From Isoperla grammatica (taxonomy: Eukaryota; Arthropoda; Insecta; Plecoptera; Perlodidae): a stretch of DNA of 64,000 nt. The position numbers were made by a program, and so were the translations under genes. Within the stretch, counting starts at the first letter, position 1. Every line of letters starts with the position of its first letter. Of the stretch, positions 1 through 13,042 are shown in pieces. The stretch spans positions 12,039,984 through 12,103,983 of the forward strand of contig OX246745.1 in the NCBI GenBank assembly GCA_945910005.1, written 5' to 3'. Under the pieces are notes generated by a model. That model was given only the letters and a program-made list of their open reading frames with translations. It did no database searches and was not told the DNA's origin.

Positions 1-3000
1 ATAGAATACTGCAGGGCAGCTAAGTTCTTTCAAACGCACAACATTGCATAAACGTAATTTCAAAAGTGAACCCGTTACTAACATGATGAGCAACTTAAGG
101 TTACGCCATATATATATGAACAGTAACCCTAGCAATGTGGTAGAATTACTATCGTAAACTAAGGCTTTAACGCCATCCAATCGTCTCATCCTATACCTAA
201 ACATTTCCTGACATTATGTGTGGGTCTCCACTCCCCCCCCCCACCCCCGCCCCCCTACGCGACAACCGAACTCCCTACGCGACAACCGAAGCTCTCTAAG
301 ACTAAACTTATTTCCAAGTTTGATTTGCAAATGTGGTTCAAACTCAAACACAACTTTATAGCGTTCAACTTAGAAATAACCTCAATATAAAAATATGGTT
401 TAGTGCCCAACTTCCCGGAAAATCAACTTAACTGCGTCAACATTTGAATGGATGTACGTTAGAAATCATATAGTGTGTTGTTAAGTTTATGATGGGGGTA
501 GGAAAATATTATCTATTCCCCTATGGTGTGTGACAAACTTGTGGCCTAAGGGACTGGATGGAGAAGGAACGATCTACATACATCTTTATGATTAAGCGTG
601 AATGGACTAGTTCCATTCTGAACGTTGTAAGCCGTGTAGACGCTAGGAGTCATTTTGCTCAATTGAAATGGAGTAATTAAATGATTGTGTGTAAATCCAA
701 CTACCTCCAACCCTTGTAGGTTCTTCTGTCTCAGTTGCCGGGCTCCACGCACAATTGTTATCTCAAACTAACTTCATCTCGATAAAGTGGCTCCCCTTTA
801 GCTAGTTCACTAAGATACTCTGTGCTCTCCTTTGAGTTTACCCGCTCAACATTGGATAAAAATCACAAGCACACTAGACACAGGCTATGCGTTGCTATTT
901 TTAAAACTAGGTACTTTTTAACCAGGAAGATAACGTTAGTATAAAATATGTAAAGAAAAAAAGAAAATAAATGCAAAATAATTTTATCTACTGCGTTTCT
1001 TAGACTAAGATAACAATCGTAATAATATCAATGTTTGACACTTTTTCGTATAGTATTGAGTTAATACTAAATTGTATCCTGCTCAGTTATTAGTAATCTT
1101 TCTACTTGAAATATTGTTAGAGTTCTCAAGGATATTATAAACACACGTTAATTTCCCACGACACTAATAATGGCACTTTACCTCCACCTTAAACTCCAGA
1201 ACTAACCGTAGGAGTGATGTTTCAATAACGGCCAATAGGAACACATTATTGTGTCTGTTGACAGAGACTTCCTTCCTTTCCTCTGTCTATCGTTGTTTAC
1301 ACAGAGCAGAATTGCCATTTCCATCGTACAGTGTAAAACGAATATCATTACTAGAACAGAAACCCAGCAAGCCATCAATTTCATTTTAATTGGTTTCAAT
1401 GCTGCAACGAACGATCCAGGAATTACTACACGGAAGTGTGAGCTTACCTAAAACTCCTTCCATTAACCTAGATTTTTCCCTCTCCTCAAACAGCCCTACA
1501 TCAATACGGAACGTTTGGCCTTGAGTCGGCATAAGCCCTGTTAATGGGTTTCTAATTCCCTTCTTCGCCGTGTCTGTCCCAAGCGCCGGATTCCTCTGGC
1601 AGGTTGTCAGTACCTCCGCTGCGAGCGCTTCGGCAGCGAAGGATATTCGAACATTGTCTTCCGAAAGCCTTAACATAGAATGTGTATCACTCTAGAGGTC
1701 TCGTGTGATTGACATCGAAAAACACTCTTGTATTGTAGAAAGTGCTCAGATTGTGGCTGATATAATGTATAGAATTGTTAATTAAATGAATGTAATGAGT
1801 GAATTAGCATGTTTCTGAGTGAGAACTGTGGTGCGGCTTCCAACGTCTCGAAGCATTCAACGAAACACAATCAATCTCGCAGACTAGTGAAGTTAAACAA
1901 TGAGGGGTTTAGATTCGACTTGAACTAAACAAGAAATCTGTGCTACGGGGAAGCTTTGTAAGGGAAGGAAAGAACCGCCGACGTAGCCGCACGTCTTTGT
2001 TGTAGAAACAATGTGCATCCATTAATATCAACGCTCTAATTAAAGTTAACGTATCCCAGACTGAGGCACTTTGTTCGAGACTCAGTTCAGAGTCCGTTGC
2101 TTAAGTGATGTTGGACTAATTTATAATCCATTTCAGTTGTTCATTAATTACTAATCATGTCTACAAATATGTTTTGGGAACGTTGTTGTATTGTTATTGT
2201 ACTTATATAATTGTACTTATTATGTTTTATAGGAGGAAGTTCGTTGATTTATTGTACATTATACACTTTAAATGATTAATTACTAATCTGAGAACTGAAC
2301 TTGAAACCATTAGCTAAGTTATTAACGTAGATGTAAGCCTATACTACGGTTGTTTCCTGTTCTACCTGCTCTCAATTCCTGTGATCCCAATCGTATTTCC
2401 TCAATGGTTCCTCCTAAACCTTCGGGTTTTTTTCTTTCAAAGCAAATTGATCTGTAAAAATCGTTAATTGGACAAAAGAATCTATACGGGAAGTAGTAAA
2501 CATCATTTTGGCCTTGAGCCATACTTGACATCAATGAATTACTAACCGAATCGAAAGAAAACAAACGTGGTATAGGGAATTGCATTGGCCAGCAAAAGCT
2601 TTGAGGCAGAACCTTAGTTTCCTGCAGCAGACGGCTCTTTGATGCTAAGTACAGAAAGGACTAATGGAAGGAAACCGAAAGAAATCCTGTACTGAGGATG
2701 GATCTAAAGCTTCCTTTTTCCTGAACCTTACACAATTTGAAATTCTGAACATCGTATCGATCTGCCCTTAAAAGGGATGTGCACTTCGTAAATCAATGGC
2801 CTCTAGCATAAAGACTAGTGAGATCTAAGCTCGACCACCGCGCGCTTCCTACGGAGCACTGCAGTAGACTTACAGAAGATACCCCAATTACTAATCAGCG
2901 GAGAAAAGCATCCTTCGATAATCGACCATCGAAATTAGTTACGTCGCTTTCACCTCTAATCTCCGCCGGTGGTCTATGGGGGGGGGGGGGGGGGGGAGCG

Positions 3001-4089
3001 GATGAAGGGGGACTTACCTTCCATTCGCTACGCGTACGCCTGATGTTGCATTATTTAAAGAAATTTACTCGATAATTCTAGTTTGGTTATTCCGTTAATT
3101 TAAAACATTCGAAGTAAATCAATTTCGTTTCGCAGCGAGGTAAACCTTAATTTGATTTGTTGAACTTAAGTTTTGAATTTGATTAAAAACCAAGCATATT
3201 TGCGTTAGTTGTTATTCAAATTGCAATTAAGGTTTTTTGGGAACCACGCGGTGAATCATCAAGAAAATGGTTTGCGTTACAGTGTGCAGATTCGTAGGCG
3301 CCTTAAAAAAAGGGATCCATATTTAGTGTAGAAACTTCACTGAAGAATAAAAATACAAGTTTTGATTGGCGTTATGAAGTTGTTGCACGGATAGACAGGA
3401 TAACATCGATTCGGGAATATGAAGAGACATTAAATGTAATGCAAAGGCAGCAAGGGGCCAACTCAAGTGTTGAGGAAGTCAAGAGAGGGATCAGTGAATG
3501 TGCTGACAAGAAAGAAAGAGAGAAGAAGAGAGAAAGAAAGAGAGAGAGAGATGCACTCGAGAAGACTAGACTATTGACACACGTCACACCACAGAACATG
3601 GCCTAGGTTACGGCTCGAGCTAATAGGGAGGGAGGGGGGGGGGGGGGGGGTGAAGCCTCTATAATGACATGATCAATCTGATGCAAAAAAGTATCTTCCT
3701 TTTTATATGTTTCGCTATCAATCTTTCCATCTCATCTGCTTTGATTGACGCATCTTGATGTCTTAGGCGGAGGGGTAGTCTAAATCTGAATATTAAAGTA
3801 GATCACAATTAACGTTTTTATAGAAGTATACTAAGAGTGCCACACGGCACGGCACGGCACGGCATAGCACGGAACAACATTGAAAAAGTTAAAGTTAACA
3901 CCAATAACTGCATCGCTTTCGTAACTAAGGGCCGGTCTTACAATCTCCTAATAAGAACGTTAACTGTAGCAATTAAGCTATTTGGAGGATTTCAAGGGTT
4001 TTTATTGGTAATTGCCGTGGAGTAAAAAAGCTATTCGACGAATAAGTAGTTATTGGGACATTTTAAGAAAACTCTTTGCAAAATTATAA
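1..4089. other. Non-coding stretch upstream of the Ig1 exon
   Basis: I see no supportable exon here. It is probably intron of the same gene, because the Ig1 exon at 6126 begins in phase 1 and so needs an upstream exon; no signal-peptide exon is visible. The stretch holds C- and G-runs (about 230-243, a 19-G run at 2978-2996, a 17-G run at 3634-3650), GA-rich low complexity at about 3507-3551, and a short CGGCA-type pentamer repeat at 3839-3872. Open frames such as 1386-1676 (minus) and 2818-3075 (plus) have no recognisable domain, and the latter reads through the G-run. Confidence 0.6.
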
Positions 4090-4360
4090 CCCTGGGCCCG
4101 GATTCACAAGGGTTCTAATGTCTTTTTTGGTCTTATCTATAAGACCAGCCTAAGTTTGAACTTCTTGTGAATCCAGGAATATATTTGAGAACAGATTTTA
4201 ATACATGATTGGAATGTTCATTGTGTCCTTGTTCCTACCAGGAATTAGTAACTTCTCCATGTGACCTGGGTCTGGTTTTACAGGAGGTCCAAAGTTAGGC
4301 CGGTCTTAGAGTTAAGACCAGAAAAAGACTAAGGAGCTCTTGGAAATCCGAGCCCTGGGT
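4090..4360. mobile_element. Foldback (MITE-like) element with about 64-bp inverted ends
   Basis: The left end (CCCTGGGCCCGGATTCACAA, from 4090) and the right end (…CCGAGCCCTGGG, to 4359) are inverted copies over about 64 bp, both containing a GGTCTTA…TAAGACC core. A second, nested inverted pair joins GGATTCACAAG at 4099 with CTTGTGAATCC at 4163. It has no coding capacity. I could not define a clean target-site duplication, so the superfamily is unassigned. Confidence 0.65.
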
Positions 4361-6125
4361 GTTATTTAATTACATTGAAATATAGTTAATCCAAAGATAA
4401 AACTTTTTATTATATGTTTATAGACTTTACACTCGACTTTAGTTCTTACGAAACCATTTTGATGTTCACTTCTAAAATGTTGTGGAGCGTTCTTGAGTTA
4501 CCACTAGAAATACGTTAATAATTCACAATGTTTATTGTATTTTCTTCGCACACAACCCTACGATATAAGAACTAACTTAGTTCTTAAGGCGTTGTTCAAA
4601 ACTAAATCGTAATTTCGTTACGTCGCAATCCGAGTTGTAATGGGGAAATGTGTTCATATTTCAAAAGTTGCGACCCAGATCCCGATTACGATCACGATGC
4701 CGACAATTGTGGTTTGATCTCAAGAATAATACGCAAATCTGCGATGTTTTAGCGAGAATATATATCGATATAAGTATTGGTCTCCCGTGAGGGCAATGTA
4801 ATGTATTGCGTGTGTGACACATTGTTTTCAGATAACGTATCATGGAGGAATGAGTTACTCGCAATTATTTAACACGTTTCTAATTGGCTGTAATTCTGCT
4901 GTACACCCATTATTAAGGGAATATTCGTAAGGTTTTAATCAATCTCAACACCGATATTGTAAAGTCCATTGAACAAGGATGTACAAATAGTTCCATGTAG
5001 AGAAATTTTATGATAAAATATACACACAAATACCAATAATTCCAGTTCTTAAAATAAAATCGTTTTCCGTTCATGCGTATCGTTAATTTTATTCTTCTAG
5101 TAAGATTTGTGAATACATATCTACAATTGGTGGCTAAAGAAAACCTATAGTAAAATTAATAATTATAGAAAAGTAGGGATGCACAAGATATAAGAAAACT
5201 TATCGATAATCGAATGATAGACTGCATTATCGATTATATTGTTAAATCAGGACAATTATACGAAATCCACGCGTGGGACAAAAACAGAAACAAAAAAGTA
5301 GAATTTAAAGCCAACCATCGGAAAGACTAATGAAAGTGAATGCCGCTAGATAAAAGAAACAAAACAAGATTGATTGCATTCGTGAAGTAAAATTTTTCTG
5401 AGTTGACGCATATTTTTATATTCTGCCTTACTAGTCTGAAAAGGAATTATGTGTTATCACTTTTTGCGCGTGACGTTTATTAAACTGTCGTTACAAACTC
5501 TTGTTGATACGTGTCTTTTTACCGGCGGATGAAAACCCGATTTTAACGTTTCTTTAGGGAACTTGTTTGTTCATGATTGTATCTACTAAAGCTTCGAAAT
5601 ATATACTGAGTCACACACTTGTACCGTTCCCAATAAATAACACCCTCGTTTCAACTTACACAGTTGTAAAATCAAACCTCAAAAGAAGTTATTGGTGTTA
5701 TTAGACACCATAAATGTCAATCATGCCTTTCTTCCGCAAAGTACTCACCATCCCTTATAGTACAGGCAGATCCAAGCCATATTGGCTTCCAACGACAGCG
5801 AAAAAATACCTTACTACCCCCACTGTATCAACAATTAAACACAATTATAAGTTTTAATTATTAACTTTAGCGATCCTCAAATTCTGTACGTGATGTTAAC
5901 TTAGATTTTAGGTTATTTATTTCGAAGACAAAATAATCGGAGGTCACTTCATTTTGGAAGCTATGCATCTACCCTCCTTGCTGGTCGGAGTAACTGTCAA
6001 CGTGATTGAAGTTTACAACCTTGTACAAAGAGAGCAATAAACCAGCCGCGATTGAACCCAAAATTTGCCGCTGTGCTAGTTGATATGGAAAGTACAGTAA
6101 TCATGTTACGATGTTTGTTTTTCAG
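4361..6125. other. AT-rich intronic stretch ending in the splice acceptor of the Ig1 exon
   Basis: No gene is visible. The last bases, T-rich and ending TTTTTCAG at 6118-6125, form a good 3' splice site immediately before the Ig1 exon. Confidence 0.6.
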
Positions 6126-6446
6126 GCCCGTACGCTCTGTACGACACGCAGGGTCCAAGCTTCTCCAGTGAGCCTCCACCTCGTCTGGAGCTGACTAACT
6201 CCAGTGGGGGGCGGGTGGACTGCGTTGGCCGAGGGAATCCATCTCCCAGCATCGAATGGTTGAGCGCCGATCACTCGACCATTAGCTCAATCCCAGGAGT
6301 GCGTCTCACGCTCGCTAACGGATCTCTCTACTTCCCTCCGTTTGAACCGGAGGCTTTTAGACAAGACGTCCATTGGACTGTATACAGATGCGTTGTGACG
6401 AATAGTGTCGGAGCTATTGTCAGCAGAGACGTCACAGTTAGGGCAG
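6126..6446 (+). CDS. Dscam: Dscam-type receptor, exon encoding the first Ig domain
   Basis: This 321-nt exon starts after a TTTTTCAG acceptor and ends at GCAG|GTAAGT; both splice phases are 1. Its 106 complete codons form an I-set Ig domain. The B-strand Cys is at codon 6221 and the F-strand Cys at 6389, 56 residues apart. Between them are an IEW tryptophan and the block GSLYFPPFEPEAFRQDVH. The end, VSRDVTVRA, is the conserved Ig1/Ig2 linker. The pattern (GPSF..EP, GNPSPSIEW, FPPF, Y.C, SRDV.VRA) is that of arthropod Dscam Ig1. Dscams are neuronal and immune homophilic receptors, and Ig1 forms part of the N-terminal horseshoe. Two N-glycosylation sequons (NSS, NGS) are present. The codon completed by the donor joins in frame to the exon at 36858. 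Which paralogue it is (Dscam1, Dscam2, Dscam3 or Dscam4) cannot be settled from two exons. Confidence 0.9.
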
Positions 6447-6890
6447 GTAAGTGATCTTCAATCTTGTGTTCATTGTCATGCATGTGACCTTCAATCGTGT
6501 GTACATTGTCAGAGCAAGGGCAAGTATGTGACCTTCAATCTTGTGTACATTGTCAGAGCAAGGGCAGGCATGTGATCTTCAATCTTGTGTACATTGTCAG
6601 TGTAAGGGCTGTCATGTGTCCTTCAATCTTGTGTACATTGTCAGAGCAAGGGCAGTTATGTGACCTTCAATCTTGTTTACATTGTCAGAATAAGGGCAAG
6701 TATGAGATCTTCAATCTTATGTACATTGTCACAGCAAGGGCTGGCATGTGACCTTAAATCTTGTGTACATTGTCAAAGCAAGAACAGGCATGTGACCTTC
6801 AATCGTGTGTACATTGTCAGAGTAAGGGCAAGTATGTGACCTTCAATCTTGCTGTTATTGTCATAGGACAGATAAGTGATCTTCAGTTTG
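6441..6890 (+). repeat. 44-bp minisatellite built on the Ig1 exon 5' splice junction
   Basis: The motif GTGAYCTTCAAT and its variants recur at 6451, 6484, 6528, 6572, 6616, 6660, 6704, 6748, 6792, 6836 and 6876; eight of the intervals are exactly 44 bp. The first unit is the genuine exon-intron junction, AGGGCAG|GTAAGTGATC. Inner units keep the exon-derived AGGGCA and a changed donor (CAAGTATGTG, CAGGCATGTG, CAGTTATGTG). The last copy reads GGACAGATAAGTGATC. The period is not a multiple of three, so it is not coding. The intron reads an in-frame TGA at once (GCA GGT AAG TGA). Confidence 0.9.
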
Positions 6891-7984
6891 GTTTACATGG
6901 AGCATTGTCAACTAAGAGCAGCAATGTAAATGTGAATTTCATTCAACCATGTTGACGAAGAAATAACACATCGAGCACGGCTTTATCCCACTACGCAGAA
7001 GTACACACAACACATTTTCGTAAAACAGATCTTGTATCGAATCATTATATTTATTTATATTTATTTATATTTTGTTATTACAAGTACTTCAAAGTTCAAA
7101 CTAGAACATTAATGCTTCATTTAATTAATGGTTCCAACGGATATTAAATGGTTTCATTTACAATCCTAGCAACTCGATTTTCACAACGAGTTTCATCAGT
7201 GTTGTAACATATATCCGATAACGATAATTATTGGTAGCGTATATCTATAATGATTGCATCTGGAAGCGCCCTCGTTGAAGGGGTTTCATATTGCTCTCGT
7301 GTTTCTGCAGTTTATTACTAACTTATATATTCAATGATATGGTGAATAGAACTTAATTTCATTGGTACTGATCTAATTAATTAGTGCTTTCACGGCGTAA
7401 TTGCCCTAAAGGTTCACTCTACTTGCTGTTAAGACCCCTATATAGAAATAGGGGTTATGGTTGTTTCTACATGTATCAGTTTTGTGTATATAATATACTC
7501 TGGGATAAATGTATTCAATTTTCTTCCTTACGGACTAATATAATAAATAATAAATAATAAATATAATTATAAATGTGAAATATATGCAAGAACATATACA
7601 CAACTATCGTATGATATCATATTTGACACACAACTAACGCCCTGAGTAGACACAAAGAATCAATGTGTAATTGGAATGAATCAGGTTGCTGAAGTGAGCT
7701 CACGTTTCAAAACCAGCAAGAGATTTCCCGGTATGATTGTTCCGGCTAGATTTAATTTGCATATCAATAAAGAAGGCTTAACGTCATCATATTTTAAATA
7801 TATTACGTTTATTGTCATTAAATTGTTTTGCAACGTAATTGGTTGCTCTAGTTGGTACCCAGTTCAGATAAAAACATGATTTATTGATGACATGTGATCG
7901 TTTTTATTTTTCACAAAACATTATTTTCTAGTTTTGAAAAAAATACGTTCATGATATCACAGGGTCATTTTGTTTCTCTTTTCT
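6891..7984. other. Intronic stretch without a gene
   Basis: It is AT-rich with short TTTA (about 7048-7075) and ATAA (about 7540-7565) microsatellites. I see no exon or structured element. Confidence 0.5.
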
Positions 7985-8335
7985 GATAATAATAACAACC
8001 TTTATTCGGTCTCTGCAGCCAAAGCTGTTGCCATAAGACACAGAATAACATACAATAACTTATATCAAAACAAATTACACTTAATAAAATTTATATATAA
8101 ACTCAACAAAATTACGAATACAAATGGTTCCTTAATATAAAAATATACCACCGTAATACGCACAGAACAATGTCATCAGTGAGACTTGATGGTCAGTGGA
8201 ATGATTTCCGAAATATCTCAAAAAAACCCGGGGACTGTACCCCTAGCACCTATCATAAGACTCCATGATTCTTTCAGATTGTAATAGGTCTTATAATTGG
8301 CACTAGTCGGGTTATAAATCCCCTGCTAATACTTT
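7985..8335 (-). mobile_element. 3' end of a non-LTR retrotransposon, minus strand
   Basis: Read on the minus strand, the segment ends GGCTGCAGAGACCGAATAAA followed by GGTTGTTATTATTA. This resembles the 3' terminus of CR1/Jockey-like elements, which carry a short terminal microsatellite instead of a poly(A) tail. No reverse-transcriptase residues are left, so the 5' limit is approximate. It could also be the tail of a LINE-mobilised SINE. Confidence 0.45.
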
Positions 8336-11300
8336 TACGCTCGTATTATCTGTGCTGACATGTTTGTACAAACAGGGTAACTTAATCAAAGTTTCCACGT
8401 AGCTTCCTTACAGAAACATTCCAGTCTTCAGTACTTATATATAATCTCATTGGGATTCTTCTTCGTCTCCTACTCTAATGGTAGTTGAAATCATGTAATC
8501 TATCACGTCGTTTTCACTTAGAGAACAATATCGTCTGTCAATCGTTGTATTGTTGTGGGTTAAATTAAATATAAATTTCAATATTATTTTTCAATAAGCT
8601 GATTTCCATTCACAAAAATGAAAAAGAAAAAAACATCGACTTACAAAATGAACAACGCGATCTTTTAAGCGTATAAAAAGCAACAGATAATATTTACCTT
8701 GATACGCAAATTCCTGTGCACTTTGCATACATTCTTGGTATTAATAACATTCCGGTTTCTGTTCTGATCAAAAGTCTAGGTTCATCTTTTTCTTTCTAGT
8801 AATATTGTTTTCAAACCGGTGTCTCGACTGTTTCAATTTGTCTGAATATTTGGTTAATTTTTACACACTTTACTTCAATGTTTATATTTTTTTAAGATCA
8901 CTGTTTACATTTATCATATAGAATTTTAAAGCGAATTTAGTTTAACTTGTACCAATGCAGGTTTAAACGTTCTAGCACAGCTTCGCAAAAGCCCTGGCTG
9001 GCTATATAGTTTTTACGTAGTATGGCGTGTACGTGGTTTTCATGCAGTGTAAATAAGCCCCACGGTGGTGAATAATTTCATCGTTCGTGCCTCGTTGCTC
9101 TCTTATTACCTTTATTTTTACAGAGAGCGGAGAATTATATTGTAGTATTAACTCTTTTGCGCGTTAATACTCGTGTAGTTTTATTCTGTTCGTGCTCTTA
9201 AAAACAGTCGGTTCTCACTCGTTCACACAGAACGAGTACATTTTATTTCTTTTTGTCTTCGTTATCCTAACTCGTACGCAATATTCAATATTATTTTATA
9301 TTTTTATTGCGTATTGTTCATTTTCAGGATAAAGTAATTATATGTATATTGTATGTCTCTAGAGATACGACTTTGAATTATATTTGTGAGTGAAAAATTA
9401 AATTTAAATATATTTTGAGTCGGTTAACACAAATATATTTTTATACTTAGTGTACAAATATAAATAAATTAGTTTTCCATACGGCCATAGTTATAGAAAA
9501 ACCATCTATTCATACTGCCGTTTTTTCTGTTGATCACATTATCAACTATATCCATGCCGATCGCACTGCACTGATCCAGGCATGGAGTGAATTCCAATTA
9601 AACGTATTCTACACGCGTGACTCATGTACATATACTATTGGCTAAAGCACAGCTTTACTACCCTCGTGTGTCCAAATCATGATGAGCTTTCAAATCCTTT
9701 AGAAAACATTTTATCTCCACAAGCCCGTTCACCTGCTCGGAAATTGTACCGTAAATTGACAGAACGCAATCATTTTGTGTGAATGTATCACCTCCGAAAT
9801 ACTGACAATTGATTTCTAAAAAAGTATCAAACACAACGGAAACCATAAAACTCTTCTCTTTTGTAAAACGTCTCACCTTTGTCCTTGAGCAACCCAGCCT
9901 TGGCTTGTCATTAATCGACGCCGTGTTCGCCATACTAAACTGGAACTTGTGTGCCGCCTTAAACATCGCTTATACATCGTGATAGCTAATGAGATATAAC
10001 AGCCAACCCGAAAATATCCTCCCAATCTAGATTCAACCACGTAGTGATACGCAACGCTTGCATCTCGTCAACCCTAACCATTGTCCCAACTTGCATCATC
10101 ACTTTGTAGCCAACGAACAGCAAAAACAAAACCCGACACAAAACCAAAAAGCCGTAGCTGTTTCTGGCTAGCTCCCATGTATATACAGCAAGTTGAGATT
10201 GGCGCCAGTTTTTTGTTTAGAAATGGGTTTCTGGCGTAGGCCGACTATCTAAAGCAGCGAGGGATGCCTCCAAGTTGCGGAGTTGATTAGTCTGAAAGCA
10301 CTCACTAGAAGAGACGCACGTTCGTTCCTAGAGCTCTGCCTAGCTGCTATGCCGAATAAACTTACTCGACCAAATCAATGAAACGAGCTAATAGAAATGC
10401 AAAACTCGCACACTGAAAGCTACCCAAACATGTCTCGTGTGATTCGACTAATGAACACGGAGTACAATTTGCTGCTGGGGGATGGGACCCGCCGACCCAC
10501 CGACCCACCGACCCGTCGACCCACGCCCCCCGTCCGTTCAGCGCCACACGGAAAAATCTAATGGAGTATTCATCCAATATTCGTACCTTACACCCCCGGG
10601 GGGGGGGGTCCCCCACTTAATTTACTCGAATAGAAATGATTTCAGTGATGGTTGATTATTTTCAATGCTTACGTGATGTGTGGAATGCTTAATTTTCGTA
10701 GTCATGGCTGTTTAAGACTATAATCATATTGATTTAATATTTATTTAATATTGAAATGGATTTGTGTATATAAGATTTGTTTCCATAATGTCCATAGTCA
10801 TATCATTGTCCTTTTTTTTTTGTAAATTTGATGTTTTATATATCAATCAAATAGAAATCCCTCTCGTCTAAAATATCTGAAACAAAAGTATATAATCATC
10901 ATCATCATCGTGAATACCCGTCAATGAATGTAAAATTATCTACAATAAAATGTGGCATAATATTTAGTTCTGTGTAGGTAAATCTAGCAATTCAAGGTAG
11001 AGTGGATATTATCAGATTCCATCTAAACGTAAGAGTGATTCTTGTTTTGACAGCTGTCTGTAAACTTGAAGTAGCTACGTCTATTCAAAGTTGTCCCTTA
11101 GTCATTAAACGAAACAGAATTTCAACCATACAACAGCCATAAATATACATACTTCTTACTTCTTTCTCATATATATAATACTTCTTAACTATACAACCAT
11201 GTGTAGACAAACTGAGTATTTTCGCTTAGTGAAAAGTAAAAAGAGCTGAAAGCTTTTTTTAGTGTTTACGGTGCAACAAAATCATAACAAAACGTGGTAT

Positions 11301-13034
11301 TATTAATATTTTTAGAGAGTTAATCATTAAAAGTAGCACTCTCATCTTGTTCAGTGCTCGAGCGTAGAATAAGCAGCTAATATACGCAGACATGGTTGCC
11401 ATGTATATATCTCTATTGTGAATACGGAGTAGGTTTTCACTTCCGATGAGCAAACTTTCAGTGCATGCTTTGTTTTTGCACCTTGAATATTTTCCGGTTT
11501 ATGATTTGCGTTTTCCGCTCAGAAGACAGCAGCGTTTTCCACCGCTGTGGTTTCAATGGCATAGCCCATTCCAATCAACCGTAATCTCGACTCCGTAGTC
11601 CGCATTTAAATGCGGTGTACATTTCTGAGACAGCAAACAAAAGCTGACGAACGGGTAAATACCAACATTGTATGCAACACACGCAGCGTATACCTACACG
11701 CTACACGCTATGCTATAATACGGGACGAACGCAGTTTTCGGTTAATGGAGATCCCAAGTTGTGTGCAGTGAATTCCAATGAAAGAATGCATTAGTTAGAA
11801 TGTGGTGTGTTTTCAATTCTGTGTGGAGTACGGTAAAACTAGGCACTTTCAATTATTAATGCTACCCACCAACTGGAATCGCGCATGAAAATATGCCATA
11901 TTGAATATCAATAATAATGAATTTCTTCGCGGGTAGCAGAACTGCTGTTTTTATTGATGATGACAGGAACAAGATACGTTACATCAATTTACATGTTGCA
12001 AATGTGTTTTAAATTAATCTCCCATATACATTTTCTGCGTTCAGCTTCATCTGTCCATAATACATCGAGGTATTATCAATTCGTGTTCTCATTTGAATAC
12101 CAGATAAACGTTCTATTTTATTTTAACATTTAACTAATTGAGAGAGGATCAATAATAAATTAACGAATTTAAATGCAATATAGTGGATTTCTAGAGCTTC
12201 AGTAGATAAAAACCTTTTATTGTTTTAATTTATAATCATCTCAGTGATATCAGATTGTTGTTTGTCAGTTAAATTAAACAACCAGAGTACAAGTTCTTAA
12301 AAACCCATTGTGTTATGTACTTGCTTACTATTTATACAAATTCTTTAAAACATAAATGTTCTCATTTACGAGTGTACTAGTCTTTTAACAATTATACGTA
12401 ATCCCGTTCTAAAGCTCCAAAGAAAACTATTTGTATATAAGCTATAAGTATAATAGTACATCATTCTTGTATATAAATAACTTTGCCAATTTCGATTAGA
12501 ATAAAAAGTTAGTGAGATGAATTTGAATAATAACTAAGCGCTGTTAGTGTTCAAAACTTTAGCTTTAGCTTTACCACCTACCTACACAGCCATTGGGCCC
12601 ACTGCGTTTTAGCTCTATCCCCCCCTCACTCTTTTTAAAGGACCAAGTCCGGTGAAACAGCCTAAGCAAATACGAATTAGTATTTTGTACTCACTCAAAG
12701 TTCAAAGGTCAAAAAGCTACCTGATCAGAAGCAGCGCGCGAGTAGTTTGCATGACTGCTAGCGCTTTGCGGTTCTTTGTGCTACAGTTTCAAGCCTTGGG
12801 TTTTCGGTAGCTCCGCCAACCATTGCAAACCATACGATACGGCGGCACTTCTAATGTCGCTTGGATGAGCATTCTGCAACGGTTACAGCAGTAAAAGAAG
12901 GCGACGGCAGCGCTTCTAGTGGGAACATTTGTCCCTCCTGTGGCTGGATTGGCCATCTTGCTCTTTGTGTGATATGTGCTACACGCTTTATACAGATAAT
13001 TGACAGTAAATACATACTGTACATTGTATCATAC
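8336..13034. other. Intronic stretch without a gene
   Basis: It is mostly AT-rich unique-looking DNA. A short CCGACCCA tandem lies at about 10486-10527, a G-run at about 10598-10608 and an ATC microsatellite at about 10898-10911. An open frame of 102 residues at 9658-9966 (minus) has no recognisable domain. Confidence 0.5.
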
Positions 13035-13042
13035 CGTACGAT

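Noticed and set aside
1386..1676. 96-residue minus-strand frame upstream of the Ig1 exon
   Set aside because: It has no domain, no splice signals of note and no relation to the expected signal-peptide exon.
6497..6955. Cys-rich repeated frames after the Ig1 exon
   Set aside because: They are produced by the 44-bp minisatellite, whose period is not a multiple of three; the exon ends at a strong donor and the intron has an immediate in-frame stop.
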